A program made the position numbers and the translations under genes. The notes beneath the pieces were generated by a model. It was not told where the DNA came from, made no database searches, and saw nothing but the letters and a program-made list of their open reading frames with translations. DNA of 64,000 nucleotides from Polytrichum commune (taxonomy: Eukaryota > Streptophyta > Polytrichopsida > Polytrichales > Polytrichaceae): assembly GCA_950295325.1 (NCBI GenBank), contig OX485805.1, positions 39,605,501 to 39,669,500 on the forward strand, in the 5' to 3' direction. Each line of letters begins with the position of its first letter. Position 1 is the stretch's first letter. Below, piece after piece: positions 12,416-25,652 of this stretch.

Positions 12416-15400
12416 ATGGAGGAGGAGCTGGAACCGCGATGCCTGACTCGCCGTCGCTTGTTGGAGCTCCATCCCCACGATGCTTCCCTGGCCTTGGACA
12501 CTGTCCGCTGGGCCCTCTCCCGCCTTCTACAAGAGCGAGCCGGGTAAATTTCTTCTCCTTTCCTTCTCGCTTACCCTCTAATTCATCGTCTTTCTTCCAA
12601 TTGATTGGACCATCAAGTTAATATTAGCCTCTTATCTCCTGAGGCCACTGCACTTTGCTACTCTAGGGAATTAGCCTTTTTGACAACACCTTGAATGTAC
12701 TTTTAGCCCCATTAGCCTTCTGGCTTCCTGGACCTTAAAACCAATTTTGTTTCATTTCATTGCCTTCAGCTCCCACAACACAATTTGGAAGCAATTTGCA
12801 ATGCAAATGCAGCTCACCAGAGAGTTAGACTCTGACAAAATATGACTTTTGGTCGGGAGTTGGTTGTTTTGCATACAGCACCTTCCATGTTTAGGGATTT
12901 TGCGGTGCATGTGTGGAGGTGCGAACGAAGAACATCTATATCGGTTTGTTGAGGGTCAAACCCATTTTGGCATGTCAAGAGGTGCTAAGTTGAGTTTGAC
13001 CCTGAGTGAACTGAAGTAGGTTGCTCTTGCATTCAAATTCAACACTACTTCCGAGCATGCAGCACAAGTGGAAAGAAATAATTGATATTGTATGGAAAAC
13101 GACAAATGGAAAATCATAAGGGACCAACTCCCAATGAAAAGTTTAAGGATACATTGATAAAACAATAGGGTGTTCGTTGATTAAACTAAACTTTTGGCCT
13201 CTTGTTAATTTTGTCCCTACTTTAGGGTTTTGTCTTATCTCTCCTGCTTTTCTTGTTTCAATGAAAATGAGGTCTTAGTAGTACACATGATGCTGGACAA
13301 CATAATTTCCATCAGGAAGAGCTTATGCCCTACACCCCAAGTTTCTTAGGGTAAACCACACACTCAAACATATCTACCTCATTTACAAACTGTAGTATTG
13401 TCCAATAAATTGTTTAAAAAGTTCTTCAAATATGTGCATAATCTCCTCCAATGCAGCTCACAAGGATACATTGCTACCACAAATAGGATATTTTCTTGAA
13501 TAAACTAAACTCTTGGCTTCTTGTTAACTTTTTCCCAACTCAGGGTTTTGTCTTAACTCTCCTGCTTTTCTTGTGTCAATGAATTTATGGTCTTAGTTGT
13601 ACATCATGTTGTGCAATGTAATATCCATTGGGGATGCCCTCCACCCCAAGTTTTTTAGGGTAAACCACAGATTCAAACATATCCACCTCATGCAAAAACT
13701 GTCATATGGTCTAGCAAACTGCATACAAAGCTCTTTAATGATGTGCATATTCTCTTCCCAATGGAATTAATGTTAGGTAATGGCCTTTGGTTGGATCTGG
13801 CTCAGGGCCATCTGCTGCTCAGCTGGGTCCACCTAATGGCCATTATCTATTGCTCAAGTCTTCCCAATAAGTAGTGTGTTTTTTGCCTCCATTATCCTGA
13901 AGAGCAGGAGCAGAAAATCAACTCAAGACAGAGGGTCCAGTGTTGGGAACTGATGATGAACTCAGTGGGAATTTTGTGGAAGGTGGCTTCTTCCATACAG
14001 ATTGATTGTTGTGGATGCATGCCCCTGGTCAAATGGCTTGTCACCATTTGGCTATTGCTGCAGCATGTGTGATTTGATGTTTTCTATTTCATTCTAGTTT
14101 CTGATTGCTTGTCATTGCTTGGAACAGAGTATTCACCTCATAAAGCCTCAAATTAACTATCTCTCTTTATTCTTATTTTCTGGTTTACTGGTTACCTTTA
14201 TCTGTAAGTGTTGATGTTTGAACATTGACACTTACAAGGATATTGCTGTTGCAGGGTTAGTGGTGAGGAGGAGCTTGAATGCAAGAATGCAGGAGCTGGG
14301 CCTTCAAGTGACTACCCTATGAAGAAGAAAGAACAACAAGGGCCTTCTCCTACTGCAGAAGGTCTGGTTGGTGATCCTTAACAACTTCACCATCTCACGC
14401 TTGCCTTTTCTTCTTTCTTGTATCCCCCCCCCCCCCCCCCCCCCCAAAAAAAAATCATCTTACAGAGTTCAGCCTTATTTTGGCTATACCCAGTGCATCT
14501 ATGAAGAATCATGTTTCAGCACATCTAAGAGTCATCACAAAAATATACATTCTTGGGGGTTGCTGTCATCTTCTTTTTGACTCACATTGAATCCCTGCCA
14601 AGGCCAGTTTGCTGTTTACCTCGTCATGCCAAGAATCATAAGCTTTTCAGTGGGTAAAATCACACATGGATGTATGAAGGAAATGAATGGGATTAGCCCT
14701 CTGCAGGAGGTACCCATATTGGATATTTTACAGATATTGCACGCACATGTGTATGTATAAAAATGAATTTGATCACTCCTTTGCAGGAGGTACCTGGGAC
14801 GCATATATATTGACATGGTTCAGAAATTGACGGAATGCATCACTCATTGTTCATGAATCTCCTATGGCACATGATATGCAACATGAAGTGCAGTGCCTGT
14901 CTTGCTAAGAGCGAGGGGTAAAAAGGCCAACAATTCATTGCAAGAATCAATACCTATTTGCAACTATATGGCAAATATTACATGACATGTGTGCATTTCA
15001 TACCTCATGTACTCCATATACTCCCCTCTGTTCATGTCTTGATAAACTGGGCAGTTCAAACTTCACATCCTTCTGTGCTTGTTGGAGATCTATCAATTCT
15101 AAAGTAGTGCAAGTTTGTTGTGTAGACGATGACGATGCAGAACTGGATAACACAGAAGTGGGGAAGATTAGAAACTTGTCCCAAAGTCTTCCATTGGTCG
15201 GGCGCAAAAGAAAGGTCTGGGAACTTGGCCTTGGAGGAATAGGTCAACAGAGTGGAAAACATGAGCTTGATAAAAAAAGTGATTCGAACAATAAAGAACA
15301 TGATTCTGTAGAGGGAGCAGTCCAGGAAGCTGATACTGGAAAGGCTGGGGCTAGTATGGCGGAGCGTGTGGGAGCTTGGATGCGGACTCCCTGTCATAAC

Positions 15401-18400
15401 CTAGTGAACCTTATCAGTTATTGCTTGAGCAAAAGCCTGGAACAACAAACACCACTTGAAGGCAGTGTTGATGAATTCTCTACAATGGAATCTCTACCAG
15501 GTGCTTTGACAAGTTGTTATTCTTTATTTATTTTTATTAAGGAGACATAGACTGCAATGAAGAGTGATATGTGCAGAGTAGCTGAAACTGTACCCTTCTT
15601 GTATGTATGAACCCAATTTTGCACAAATTTCCTAACGTATCATCTCACAGGAAGGCAACGACCATGAGAGTTATCCTTTAACTTAATAGGACTTTGTTGG
15701 GAGTTGGTACCTTATGATTTTCTAATGATTGTTTTGCATTTAAAACTAATATCTTCCACTTGTGGTGCGTGCTTGGAGATAATGGTTGATTTGGATGAAG
15801 AGCAACGTATTTAGGGTTGTTGAGGACCAAAGTCGTTTTAGCACCTCTTGGTATGCCAAAATGAGTTTGACCCCTTGATGAAGCGATATAGAAATTTCTT
15901 TGTTCAAACCTCCACACTATCTCCAAGCATGAACCTCAAAGTTGCCAAACATGGAAGGCGTTGTTTGCAAAATTTCCAACTCCCGACCAAAAGTCATGCT
16001 GAGTTAGAGGATAACTCTATTGTCTCATGGGAAGGCATGGGGCCATGGAGCTTATTTATTTATTTATTTATTCTTGAACAGGTGCAGATGAGAATGAAAG
16101 CTTGAATGGAAGGGACTCGGTTTGGCTCCATAAATGGCTGGTAAAGGAAGTGATGCAGGCTACCTCAGTGTCATCTGCTCAGTCAGCTGTGCTCCACCAA
16201 ATCCCTCTTGATTGGCTCATTGCCTACCTAATAGCGGCTAAACCAAATGTGTTTGTTGCAATTGTTCTAGATGACCTTGTGGACAATGTGGTGAATGCGT
16301 TTAATACTAAAAACTCAGCTTCTCTATCGATATACCTTTGGCGGGTTGGTGTACTGGAGTATGCTGCTCTAAGGTTTGTACTGGCTGTTAAAATAGTGAC
16401 TATTGACATTACAATTATGTGCATGGGTTTCTTCTGTGTTTGACCTTCTTGTTTTGTAAGAATGTGGTCAAATGCACTTATTGTGATTTTCCATAGTCTG
16501 CTCTTCAATGCTAAGTGACCTTTCCCCAATTTACTTAACCTCTAAGCATCTGACAGGCCCAATCTTTAAGCACAAATGTGTGTGTTTGAGCTACATAATA
16601 TCATTTAAAGCTAATAATGTCAAAGTGACTATCTAAAATTAACTATCTCTTCAAGTGCACTTTTCAAGTGGGTTGAATACCTACATATTATCGAAGACTT
16701 GGATGCAAATACATACTTAGTATTCTGATCATCAATGTCACATATCATTATATTTAATTTTCTCCTTGACATATGGTAATGTTCTAAATAAAAATATACA
16801 TCCTTAAATATATATAACATGCTTTTAGGATTTGGTGAGGGTTGTAGAAATTTTGTTTATAGGTCGTACATTGAGCCCCTTAGTCCTTTAAGGGTTAACA
16901 CCAGTACTTGGAATGCACACTGGGCTACTCACTGAAGCTTTGTCAGTTGTGGCTGATGCAGAGCACCGGTACAGACTGCTGCGGCTTTGAAATTGTTTTT
17001 TTCAAGGATGAGATTAACTGGCCTTGAAGGAGAAGGAAGTAAGAAGAGGAATCTCAGCAGCAATCAAAGGGAAATACGTAAAGCAGTCATTAATGTGTGG
17101 CTGGTTATGGCCGCACTTTGCCCTCAGCTTTTGGGTGCATGTTTTCAGCACTGGATGCCGTTGCTCACAGTCGACAGTATATTATCATACAGTAGTCTGA
17201 TTGCTGAGATTATCCAAGGCGAGATGCCTTCCATTCCTCTCTGGTCAGTACTTGAGGTAAGGGTTTATTTCTCCAATCACCTGTAAGATGGTACACCCAA
17301 ATTAGGCTAAGGTAAGTGGGCCTAAGAAGGACATTTTTATCGCTGCACTCACTTCTACAAGACAGTAGATTAGTATCAAATGCTTAGCAAACTTAAATTG
17401 ATTCCATATTTATTGTCCTCATAAGTTTTGGAGCTTGTATGAATTGATCTTATTCAAGGTGAAAATTATCTTTTTTTCTTAAATGAGCATATAGGTCCTC
17501 CCAATTATGTTGACTATTGAATCTAGAATTGGTAAGAGAGTCTGAGCACGTAGTCCAATCTCTTCTAAACACATTATGCCCTTTTGGTGTCCGTTCTTAG
17601 ATTTACACCTAAGTACATACCACTCAAATATATGTTTCCAATTTAGAAAAGTAATTGAATCAGGCCAGCTTACCTCACATCCACATGTGTGGTTGTAGAA
17701 GCTAATGAATACTTCATTATAATGACTTAGATGGTTAGAGATAGTCAGATTTTTATGGTGTCACTTAATTCTGAGTTCTGCATCACTTTGCAACTGCCTT
17801 ACCCCGTACAGAAGTTCCGCTTGGAAATATTTTTGACGAGTCTCTGGAGCTGGTAGCCTCTTAAAAAAACTGCATATGGGAACTGCAGGGTGTTACCGGA
17901 GAAGAACCGAGAAGCATTCTGGCCTGGTTGTCTGCCATACTCAGTCGAAGAATGTCTGAGCTTGCGTCTGTGGGTGCAGACATTGTACTCTTACTCGTTC
18001 GAGTTATTCAAATGTCGAATTCTGACAGAATGGACAAGGAGCTTCCAGAGACTGCCACTTTTATGCTTAACACTTTGTACAGGGTTCTTTCCAAGTGTGT
18101 GCTTCCGCGCATATTGGGTATTTTCCTCCTGTTCCTTAAGCAGAGTGTGATTTACAGATCTGAGTGTAGGAGTTGTCTCGCAGTTCACAAGCCAGGTCAT
18201 TTGCATTGTGGAGCTTTCTGTGACTATTACAATTTGCTTTGGGTTATTAGAGTTACTCTCTAACTCAACACATCTTTTTGGTCAGGAGTTGATTGTTTTG
18301 CATACAACACCTTCCATGTTGGGTAAGTTTTTGGTGCATGCTTGGAGGCAGAGTGGAGGTTTGAAGGAAAATACATTCTATATCGGTTAATAGAGGGTCA

Positions 18401-21400
18401 AACTCAATTTGGCATGCCAAGAGGTGCTAAAATGAGTCTGGCTCTTAATTAACCAAAATAGGTTGCTCTTCATTCAAAATCAAACACTACCTACGAGCAT
18501 GCACCATAAGTGGAAATCAAATATTGATTTTGTATGCAAAGCAAGCAATGGAAAATTATACGGACCAACTCGCAACTAAAAGTCCTATTGAGTTGAAGGT
18601 TAACCATTGCTAGGAATCCTTTGTGATTTCTAAAGTCACCCCTATAGTCTTCTCACTTGCAAAACATGTGTATCTGGTCTTCTTCTCTAGCATTTCAGCT
18701 TGTTATATTGACTTCATTCATTTCTCTCAAATTGCCACTCTTGGGCATGTGTTTCAGGTGCTGAGCAAATGACTAGTGGCGAACCTTTGACTTCCATCAC
18801 CAGATATGAAGAGAATGCCGGACTTCAATTTGTTGAGAACCTGAGGATGAATGTGCAGAAGCTATGGGCAGAATTATTGCAGTTGTGCTGCACATCAACT
18901 TGCGACTACTGTGAAACTATCACAACACCCTTGTTAGGGCTGGATTCCTCCCAAGACACAAAAAAGGAAGTTGCTAGAATAAATAGTGGACCTACCGGGA
19001 GTCACTCACAATCCACCACTAAAGAAAGAGACAGTGGAAAAACACAACCATTTATTGGAATATGTCGATTAACCATCTTGTCATGTGGAAAACACGCACT
19101 TGCCGAGCTTTTGGCTGAAGCAACAATTATTACTCCCTGCACCATGGAGGGGTTTGAAACAAAGTCATTAAAGAGGCTACTGTTGGTTACAGAAGTGATG
19201 CGAATGGTGTCTGCGCAAGGTCGAGGTGCCCAAGTATTTGAAAACTGGGCACATTCATGTATCACACATTTAAGCAAGTCAAATGATGAACAGGTACCAG
19301 CCAACTCTTGCTCATTTTTCCAAATTGTGGACTTCTTGTATCTTATCATTTCTTGCACAGGTATATCCAGTAATGTAGAGCATGTTAAAACCATCTCACC
19401 ATCCAAATCCAATACCCTAAATTCTTGCACAGTAAGTACATATTGATCTCGAGTTTGTCCACCACCTTAATATCATGCTCCCGTGATGGTTTTTGATCAA
19501 ATCTTTGAACTCTTCTAACTTTTGTACTCAGAATTCAAATATCACATATTTTGGTGCATTGGAACCCCCTTTCAATTGCTAACAAGTAACCTTTAAAATT
19601 ATATACTCAGTGCTTAAAGTGACAGTTTTAGCACTGTCTACCTTATATTTCCTTATTCCTAATGTTGTGACTGATATGTAGGCCTTGCACAGGGCATTGG
19701 CGATTCAGCATCTACTGGACCCTTTGTTTTGGCATTCTCACCAAAGAGTTTTGGGACCCTTCAGCAAGCTTGTGCTAGTGGGTGAGGAGCAAGGAGATGA
19801 TGAGTTGAAAAACTTCTCTTGGAAAGTGGTTTGGACACTACTACAAAAGATGTTGGATTGTCAGTGGCTACAACTGCTGCCTCTATTACATAGGAAGAAT
19901 GCTTTGGAGCTTCATCTGGTAGTACTACATATTCTTCAGTATCTCTCTCCGGACAACGATTCCCGGCCACAAGCAGTTGTTGTTCGACTTAAGGTTTGTC
20001 TACATTGTCCTTGGAATATGCATTTAACCCTCTAAGAACTTGGGGTGTGTTTATATGGAATACGTGATGATCTGTACAATCTCCCAACAAGTATTGAAGT
20101 ACTAATTTTTCTCTATATGATATTGAATCCATATTTAGTACAACCTATTAAAAAGAGGAAGAGAAAATAAAGCCGGAGGTGACAAGTTGAATGGATATTT
20201 GTGGTATGTATTTGAGTCTAGGTTATTTAAACGAGCTCAAATCTCTGTATAAATGATGTTACATATGTCTCTTCTCTAATGATAATAGTGCATTTAATTA
20301 ATGGACCAATTTTTGATAAGGTGTCTTTGGAAACTATTATCCAAAATATTAAAAAGTAATCTTAAACCCCTCCATATGGCACCTTCAGCCCCAGAAAATG
20401 GGCCTCTCGTACCTTTAAGGGTTGATGTCCTAAATGCCAATGTTCTCAGAAAATTCTCGGATTGCAACACAAACAATTTACATAATTATAAAGTACAGAA
20501 ATTCTGACTGCCTTATGCTCATGGGGAGGACTTAGTACGTTGTTTTATTTTGTTTGGCAAATTCCAGAATTTGACAAATACATTAGAGGGTTTGTAATGC
20601 TTTTGAAGGTCCAATGTGAATCTGATTATTCCTGAGTTCATCAATATAACATAATGAATATACCAGTTGCCTAAATGAAACATATAACTGGTGTACCTTA
20701 TGGTGCAGGGTCTTCTAGGCATCTATTTTGATTGGCTGGATGGCATTGTAGACAATAAAGTGCTTAAGGTACGTCAGTGATGTGATTTCCGTAGTTCTTT
20801 GAAACTCATTTATGAGTGCTTTCAACTGCACGCTTATGCAAAATTTATTTCTTTTGCATGACTTTTGGGTTTCAAAGTTTCTTTAGTTTCCTTCAGAAAA
20901 TTTATTACATAGGCATTTTAGGTTGTGGTTTCTAAACTCATTCCCCTTTGCAGCAATATGACACTTTTTCTTTTCTTTTTCGATGCAGAAACCCATAGAA
21001 AGTGAAATAGAAGGGGATGTAGACAAGTGGCAGGGTGTGCGAATATTGGAGCAGCTGAAACGTGTTATTGTCCAACAAACCTCATTGGCCTCTACAATAT
21101 TTACTGTGGTTCGTCTCATGTGTAGCACATTATTATGTGAAAGCATTAGCAGTTCATATGATTATTCATCAGCATTGAGTGGTAATGTTGTTTATAGGAT
21201 ATTTAGGTGTTGGACCTTCCAGAGTTGTGACCTTTGATCATTTTACTTTGAATGCCTTCTCAGTGTATTAAATTCTTATGTCCAATGAGATCATTATCAG
21301 CCATAGGAGCTGAGAATTGTGGAGAATATCTTGGAATCATATTAAGGTACATCTGGACGATTTTAATGCAGATGGTGAGCAGTTTGCTTGACTATTCATT

Positions 21401-24400
21401 TGAACGCAGTGCTCACAAGGCTGATGCAACATCCCCTTGTAAGCTTCTCTTTCTGAACCACCATACTCAAAACCTCTATTTCATTTTAAATCATTCACGA
21501 CTTATGGTCTAGCTAATTCAAGGTACTAATGTAGCTATCCTTTAACTCAACATGACTTTTGGTTGGAAATTTGTACTATCTTTGCACTGTTCCTAAAGCA
21601 CATGTTAGGCACTTCTCTGAATACCTTATAATACTTTCCAGTGTGCCACTGAGATTGTTGGTTTCTTGAAAAAGTGGATTTGTTTATACGGTCAAAAATC
21701 CTGTTATTTAAAACACTGTTTGAAATGAATGTTAACTGGACACTGCGCATGTGGTCAACTTCAAAGTGGGGTTTGATTACTTGGGCTATGTGAATCTTTT
21801 CTCATTTACATGATTCTTGAAGACTGTTTTGACAAACAATCAAAACTTCTTGACAGACAATCGCCGAAGAATTGGGAACATGAGAAGACGGGGCATAGTG
21901 GCAAATGGTCGAGGATCACTTCCAATCTCTTCCCTGGTTGCAGGAAGGCTGGACAAACATGGCAATTTCACTCTTGTAGCAGGTGCTGGTGGAAATCAGA
22001 AAAGTTCTGCAACAACCAAGTATTCTTTTGCAGAAGACGTTCGACGATTGAAGTCAGGTGCTGGAATTTTTTCTCTTTCAGTCTGGCACCTGATGAACGT
22101 TTTATGCAAGTTGTTATCTGTAAAACCGATAAGAACTTAATCCTCAAATTGGACCTGTTTGTATTGTGTTATGGAGATGATCTCATGCATTAAAATGTGA
22201 GGGAAAATCGTTTAAAGCTTGGAAGCAAGGTAAATTGCTATATATGATATACGCAGGTACAATTATGGTGCTGTGTGTGTACATTGACCAAGATTTGTAT
22301 TAGAGCATTCAAATTTTGTTTCCAACCTGGATTTTACACAACATGTAATCTTTCCAACTGCATAAACTGAGTAGGGGCCACTTTTTCATGAAAAGGGCTA
22401 GAAACTCTTGTACGGTAACCTACAGTTGTTTTTCCTGCCCTGACAGCCCAATATGGGCCCTGTTAACAAATGGTGACTGTACTTGAGCAAGGTATATTTG
22501 AGTTATTAACAAACTGGACTATGCAACATCTAGGTATGATATGAAACTTCCGTAATTTGATGTCAGCAGTTGTGTTGTGCAAGTCTAGATTCATAAATTT
22601 TATGTTGTTTGCAGGTGGCCTTTCTTCTCTTGATGTCTATGAAAGGGAGCGTCTTGGATCCAGATACGGCAGTGGAGATCAAGTGAAAGTTTTGGACTCG
22701 CAAAGGGACAACCATGGGACTGAATTAGAGGAGGAATTAGTAGATACCACATTAATGGATCTGCGTGATCTTTTACGACGAGCAGTAAAGAGTGCGGTTT
22801 CTCAAGTTGCGGAAAACCCAGAAATGTGGTCTCCACATCCAGCAACCACACTTGTGACATTAATGATTGATCGATTGGAAACACCGCATGAAATGGCTAT
22901 GACCATGGAGCAGTATGAAGAGGTAAGCAATTTTTTTGCATTTTGTCCTTCTCTTCTCCCAGGTCATTTTTGTGTATGTCTCCTTGTTGATTTGCCTTTC
23001 TGGTGATGTCAAGTTATAGCATATCCACTTGATTGTTACATATTGTATAGGGCTCTGTATTTTGACCAAAAATGATAATATCCCCCTCAATCTTTGGCAG
23101 ATCATGTTCATAAATTGCTTGACACCCACTACAATCCCATGTAGAATCTACATTCTGACATTGGTAAATATGAAATAGAGCGCCCTGTATGGGTACCTTG
23201 GTCACTTGCTGATTACCTTCCAATGTGCTTCAGGTTCTACCAAAGCAGGTTTCATCACCACGGCATATTTTTTTGACAGATTGTTTTGGTCAAAATCAGC
23301 TCCTTCTCGAGGTACACATTTCGTTCTCTTCCTAGTAGCATAATTGAGCACATTAGACCTATGTTTATTCCACAGAAATCATTTAGAGTGATCCAGAGGG
23401 TTGATCTAGATTATGTTTCCAAGTTTAGAATGATCTGTACAGAGGGAAAGTGGATTCTAACCTTTATGAGAATCATCTCAAATCTGTAGCAGATTGTCAG
23501 TTGAGTTACTACTTCAGCTGGTATATATATAAATTAATCCAAATTATGGTTTTTGCAGATGTTAGAATTGGTGGTTAAATACAGACAAAGTGATGAAATG
23601 CTGAGGTGTGTTGAGTTCATTCGGATTCTCCTGGCTGACAACATTTCTAGCTGGCACAGCGCATATCGCACTCGTCGCAATCCAGCCCTTCCTCCTGCTA
23701 GGGTAACACCTCCCCCCCGCCCCCCATGATTAATTCTCAATAATCAGCTTTCTAGGTTTTTTTTGGAGCAAAGTTGCCACCCACAAAGCCCAAATGTTAT
23801 TCAAACTTTATTTCCCACCGAGTATTGAAAGAGTATTTCCTCTAAATCCCTGTCCATAAAATCTAGTGACCAAGGACTTTGAAGGGTTGTCTCTCCTCGA
23901 AAATCGGAGGCCAATGAAGATTTAAGATATATATATTTATATAGATATATAGATATGACCTTTTATAGGTGGGATTATCATGTTGCATTGGCCCAAAATA
24001 CTTCGAAACACGATTATTGTGAGAATCATTCTCCAGGGACCATAGGAGTTGCTTTGAGGGATAGTTTGTTGGCTTGTTTCTCTGTGTTGGTATGGTTTGC
24101 TCCTGTTTGCTTGTTGAAAGTGATTTATTTGTTTGGTGTTCCATAAAGATATGACAATGTCCTCACTGAATTTGGTGGCTTGTATGTCAGATATCTGAAG
24201 AGGAAAGGTTTGATCGAATGCAAGTAATCCGGTTAATCAATATAGTGGCAGACGCAGGTTGGCTCCCACAGCCTTTGGCCTCTACAATAGAGATAGTTGA
24301 GCTTATTGATGGAGCTGACATCGCAGACTTGCTTCTTCTTGTTTGGCGCTGTATGCATCATGCAATGACATTCGGTGCCAAAAGCTGGAGTATGTCAGAT

Positions 24401-25474
24401 CATGTAATTCCTCAAAACGGTGGCTCTGGAGATCCACAGGTATGCTCCTTTTGCTCCTTGATTTCACTTATCCTAACATACAAGTGTCCTTTGAGCCACT
24501 AACCTCTGAAATTGTGGTGTGTCACCATTTGCTTGTGATAAGGTAAGTGGGCCTAAAATGGACACTCCTAGCTTGGCACCCACTTCGCCTAGGATATGGA
24601 ACAAGCTGTTAGTACAAGATGATTAGCAAATCCAATTCAAGGCCGTTGCCATATCCTCTTAATTTTTGGAGCTCATTTGAATATCTCATTCATTATCAAA
24701 GTGAAGATTCTCTTCTGAAATGGTCATACAGGTGTCCCCAATCATGTTTACTGCTGGACCTACAATGGTTAACAAAAAAAATTCAAGCATGTCGTCCACT
24801 TTCTTTTAGACACATCTCTTTTTGGTGTTCGTTCTTAGATCCACACATAACCACACACCACTCGAATATAGGCGTCTGATCAACATAAGTACTGCAATCA
24901 GGAAGTCTGCATGGCCTATTTATTTTCTCATTTTTTGAATTCCCTCATACTTATTTTACTTCCTCAAGAGAAATTTATTTGCAATTGTTGAGTGGCTAAC
25001 TATGTGCTACTAAAACACGTTACTAAAGTTTGGTTCAAAATTTGTGTCAATAATGACCTCCTATGTGATACTAAATTAACCTAGACACTCGATGAAGTAG
25101 TGCTGTCACCAAAGCAAGCTTCTAGGCGTCCATAGTAGACATGCCAGAACTTTTAATATAAAGATGCTTATTCATGTTTACAGACGGTTCCTTTTGTGGG
25201 TTGTAAGCAGATACATGGAGTAGAGGAGGCAAAAAAGGAAGGTACCTACACAGTTTGGGAAGGCTGTACGCAGATACATGGAGTAGAGGAGGCAACAAAG
25301 GAAGGTACCTACACAGTTTGGGAAGGTTGTAAGCAGATACATGGAGTAGAGGAGGCAACAAAGGAAGGTACCTACACAGATTGGGAAGGCCATCTGTTTG
25401 CAATTCTTCGACAAAATATAGCTCAGATTGGGGCTCACTTTGCACAAGTCTATCCCATACGTCGCACTTTCTGA
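12416..25474 (+). CDS. INTS5: Integrator complex subunit 5-like protein, 16 exons
   Basis: Exons: 12416-12543, 14255-14361, 15126-15500, 16082-16373, 16962-17256, 17889-18117, 18758-19293, 19682-19993, 20709-20768, 20989-21181, 21307-21438, 21857-22057, 22615-22922, 23559-23702, 24191-24439, 25184-25474. All phases agree; total 3852 nt, 1283 aa. The protein is helical-repeat-like with no enzyme motif. Assignment to INTS5 rests on colinear similarity I recall to animal INTS5: HQIPLDWLIAYLIAAKPNVF, CPQLLGACF, FIGICRLTILSCGKHALAEL, NRRRIGN, GWLPQPLASTIEIVEL with LLLLVWR, and the C-terminal HLFAILRQNIAQIG. Integrator is a nuclear RNA polymerase II complex that cleaves snRNA and other nascent transcripts. 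The start is ATG 12416 (MEEELEPRCLTRRRLLELHP). The last exon carries a 21-aa unit three times. The family name is less certain than the gene model; exon 11 has the weakest boundaries. Confidence 0.8.
12821..13150. mobile_element. Family B foldback MITE in INTS5 intron 1
   Basis: Carries the diagnostic blocks ACTTTTGGTCGGGAGTTGGT, TTGCATACAGCACCTTCCAT and GAGGGTCAAAC...GAGTTTGACCC arranged as an imperfect hairpin. Confidence 0.65.
13177..13745. repeat. Tandem duplication (about 320 bp) in INTS5 intron 1
   Basis: Blocks such as AGGGTTTTGTCTTA.CTCTCC, CACCCCAAGTTT.TTAGGG and GGTAAACCACA recur in order in two adjacent copies (13177-13460 and 13497-13745). Confidence 0.7.
14424..14454. repeat. 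C22-A9 homopolymer in INTS5 intron 2
   Basis: Twenty-two C followed by nine A. Its length may be uncertain because homopolymers are error-prone in assemblies. Confidence 0.85.
15666..16020. mobile_element. Family B foldback MITE in INTS5 intron 3
   Basis: Bounded by AGAGTTATCCTTTAACTTAA and GAGTTAGAGGATAACTCT, which are inverted repeats. The interior shows ATGAGTTTGACC and CAAACCTCCACACTA blocks. It ends 61 bp before exon 4. Confidence 0.75.
17309..17672 (+). mobile_element. Family A MITE in INTS5 intron 5
   Basis: Left end AAGGTAAGTGGGCCTAA and right end GGCCAGCTTACCT are inverted repeats. The interior has the family blocks ending CCACTCAAATATA. The left end is a perfect match to a 5' splice site (AG|GTAAGT). 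Confidence 0.75.
18248..18607. mobile_element. Family B foldback MITE in INTS5 intron 6
   Basis: Runs from TAGAGTTACTCTCTAACTCA to GAGTTGAAGGTTAACC. The interior block CATACAACACCTTCCATGTT and its inverted partner are both present in degraded form. Confidence 0.7.
24538..24905 (+). mobile_element. Family A MITE in INTS5 intron 15
   Basis: Starts AAGGTAAGTGGGCCTAAAAT, 100 bp after the genuine exon 15 donor. The interior matches the other copies block by block to CCACTCGAATATAGGCGTC. Confidence 0.75.
25199..25387 (+). repeat. Three 63-bp (21-aa) coding repeats in the last INTS5 exon
   Basis: Three consecutive 63-bp units each encode a 21-residue block of pattern GC.QIHGVEEA.KEGTYT.WE. They lie between TVPFV and HLFAILRQN, so they keep the frame. 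They are nearly identical in DNA, hence recent. Confidence 0.9.
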
Positions 25475-25630
25475 CCAAAGGTGGTAGGTGTTCTCCATTC
25501 TGTGAATTCCTAGGGAAAACAGTGCATAAATTGTACTATAAGGTCAAGCACATATCCAAAATTCCAATACGATTTTCAAGACCTAGGGTGGATTTATTTG
25601 TGGATTACCTGAGGTTGTGATGGTTATAGA

Positions 25631-25652
25631 CCCCCCCCCCCCCCCCCCCCCC
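25631..25652. repeat. C22 homopolymer
   Basis: Twenty-two consecutive C, the same length as the intronic tract at 14424. Confidence 0.85.

Noticed and set aside
16890-16985. Alternative start of INTS5 exon 5 at ACACCAG (about 16905)
   Set aside because: It runs into a stop in the required phase; the acceptor GATGCAG at 16961 restores AG|A in frame.
19002-19430. 142-codon frame on the minus strand
   Set aside because: Antisense to INTS5 exon 7, which is in phase with its neighbours and resembles INTS5.
12416-25474. Considered Mediator subunits 12, 23 and 33 for the 16-exon gene
   Set aside because: The recalled plant sequences of those subunits share no ordered blocks with it, whereas INTS5 blocks appear in order, including the C-terminus.
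25122-25498. Minus-strand open frames of over 100 codons with a repeated YSMYL-type peptide
   Set aside because: They are antisense shadows of the 63-bp repeats in the last INTS5 exon, whose plus-strand frame fits splice phase and homology.
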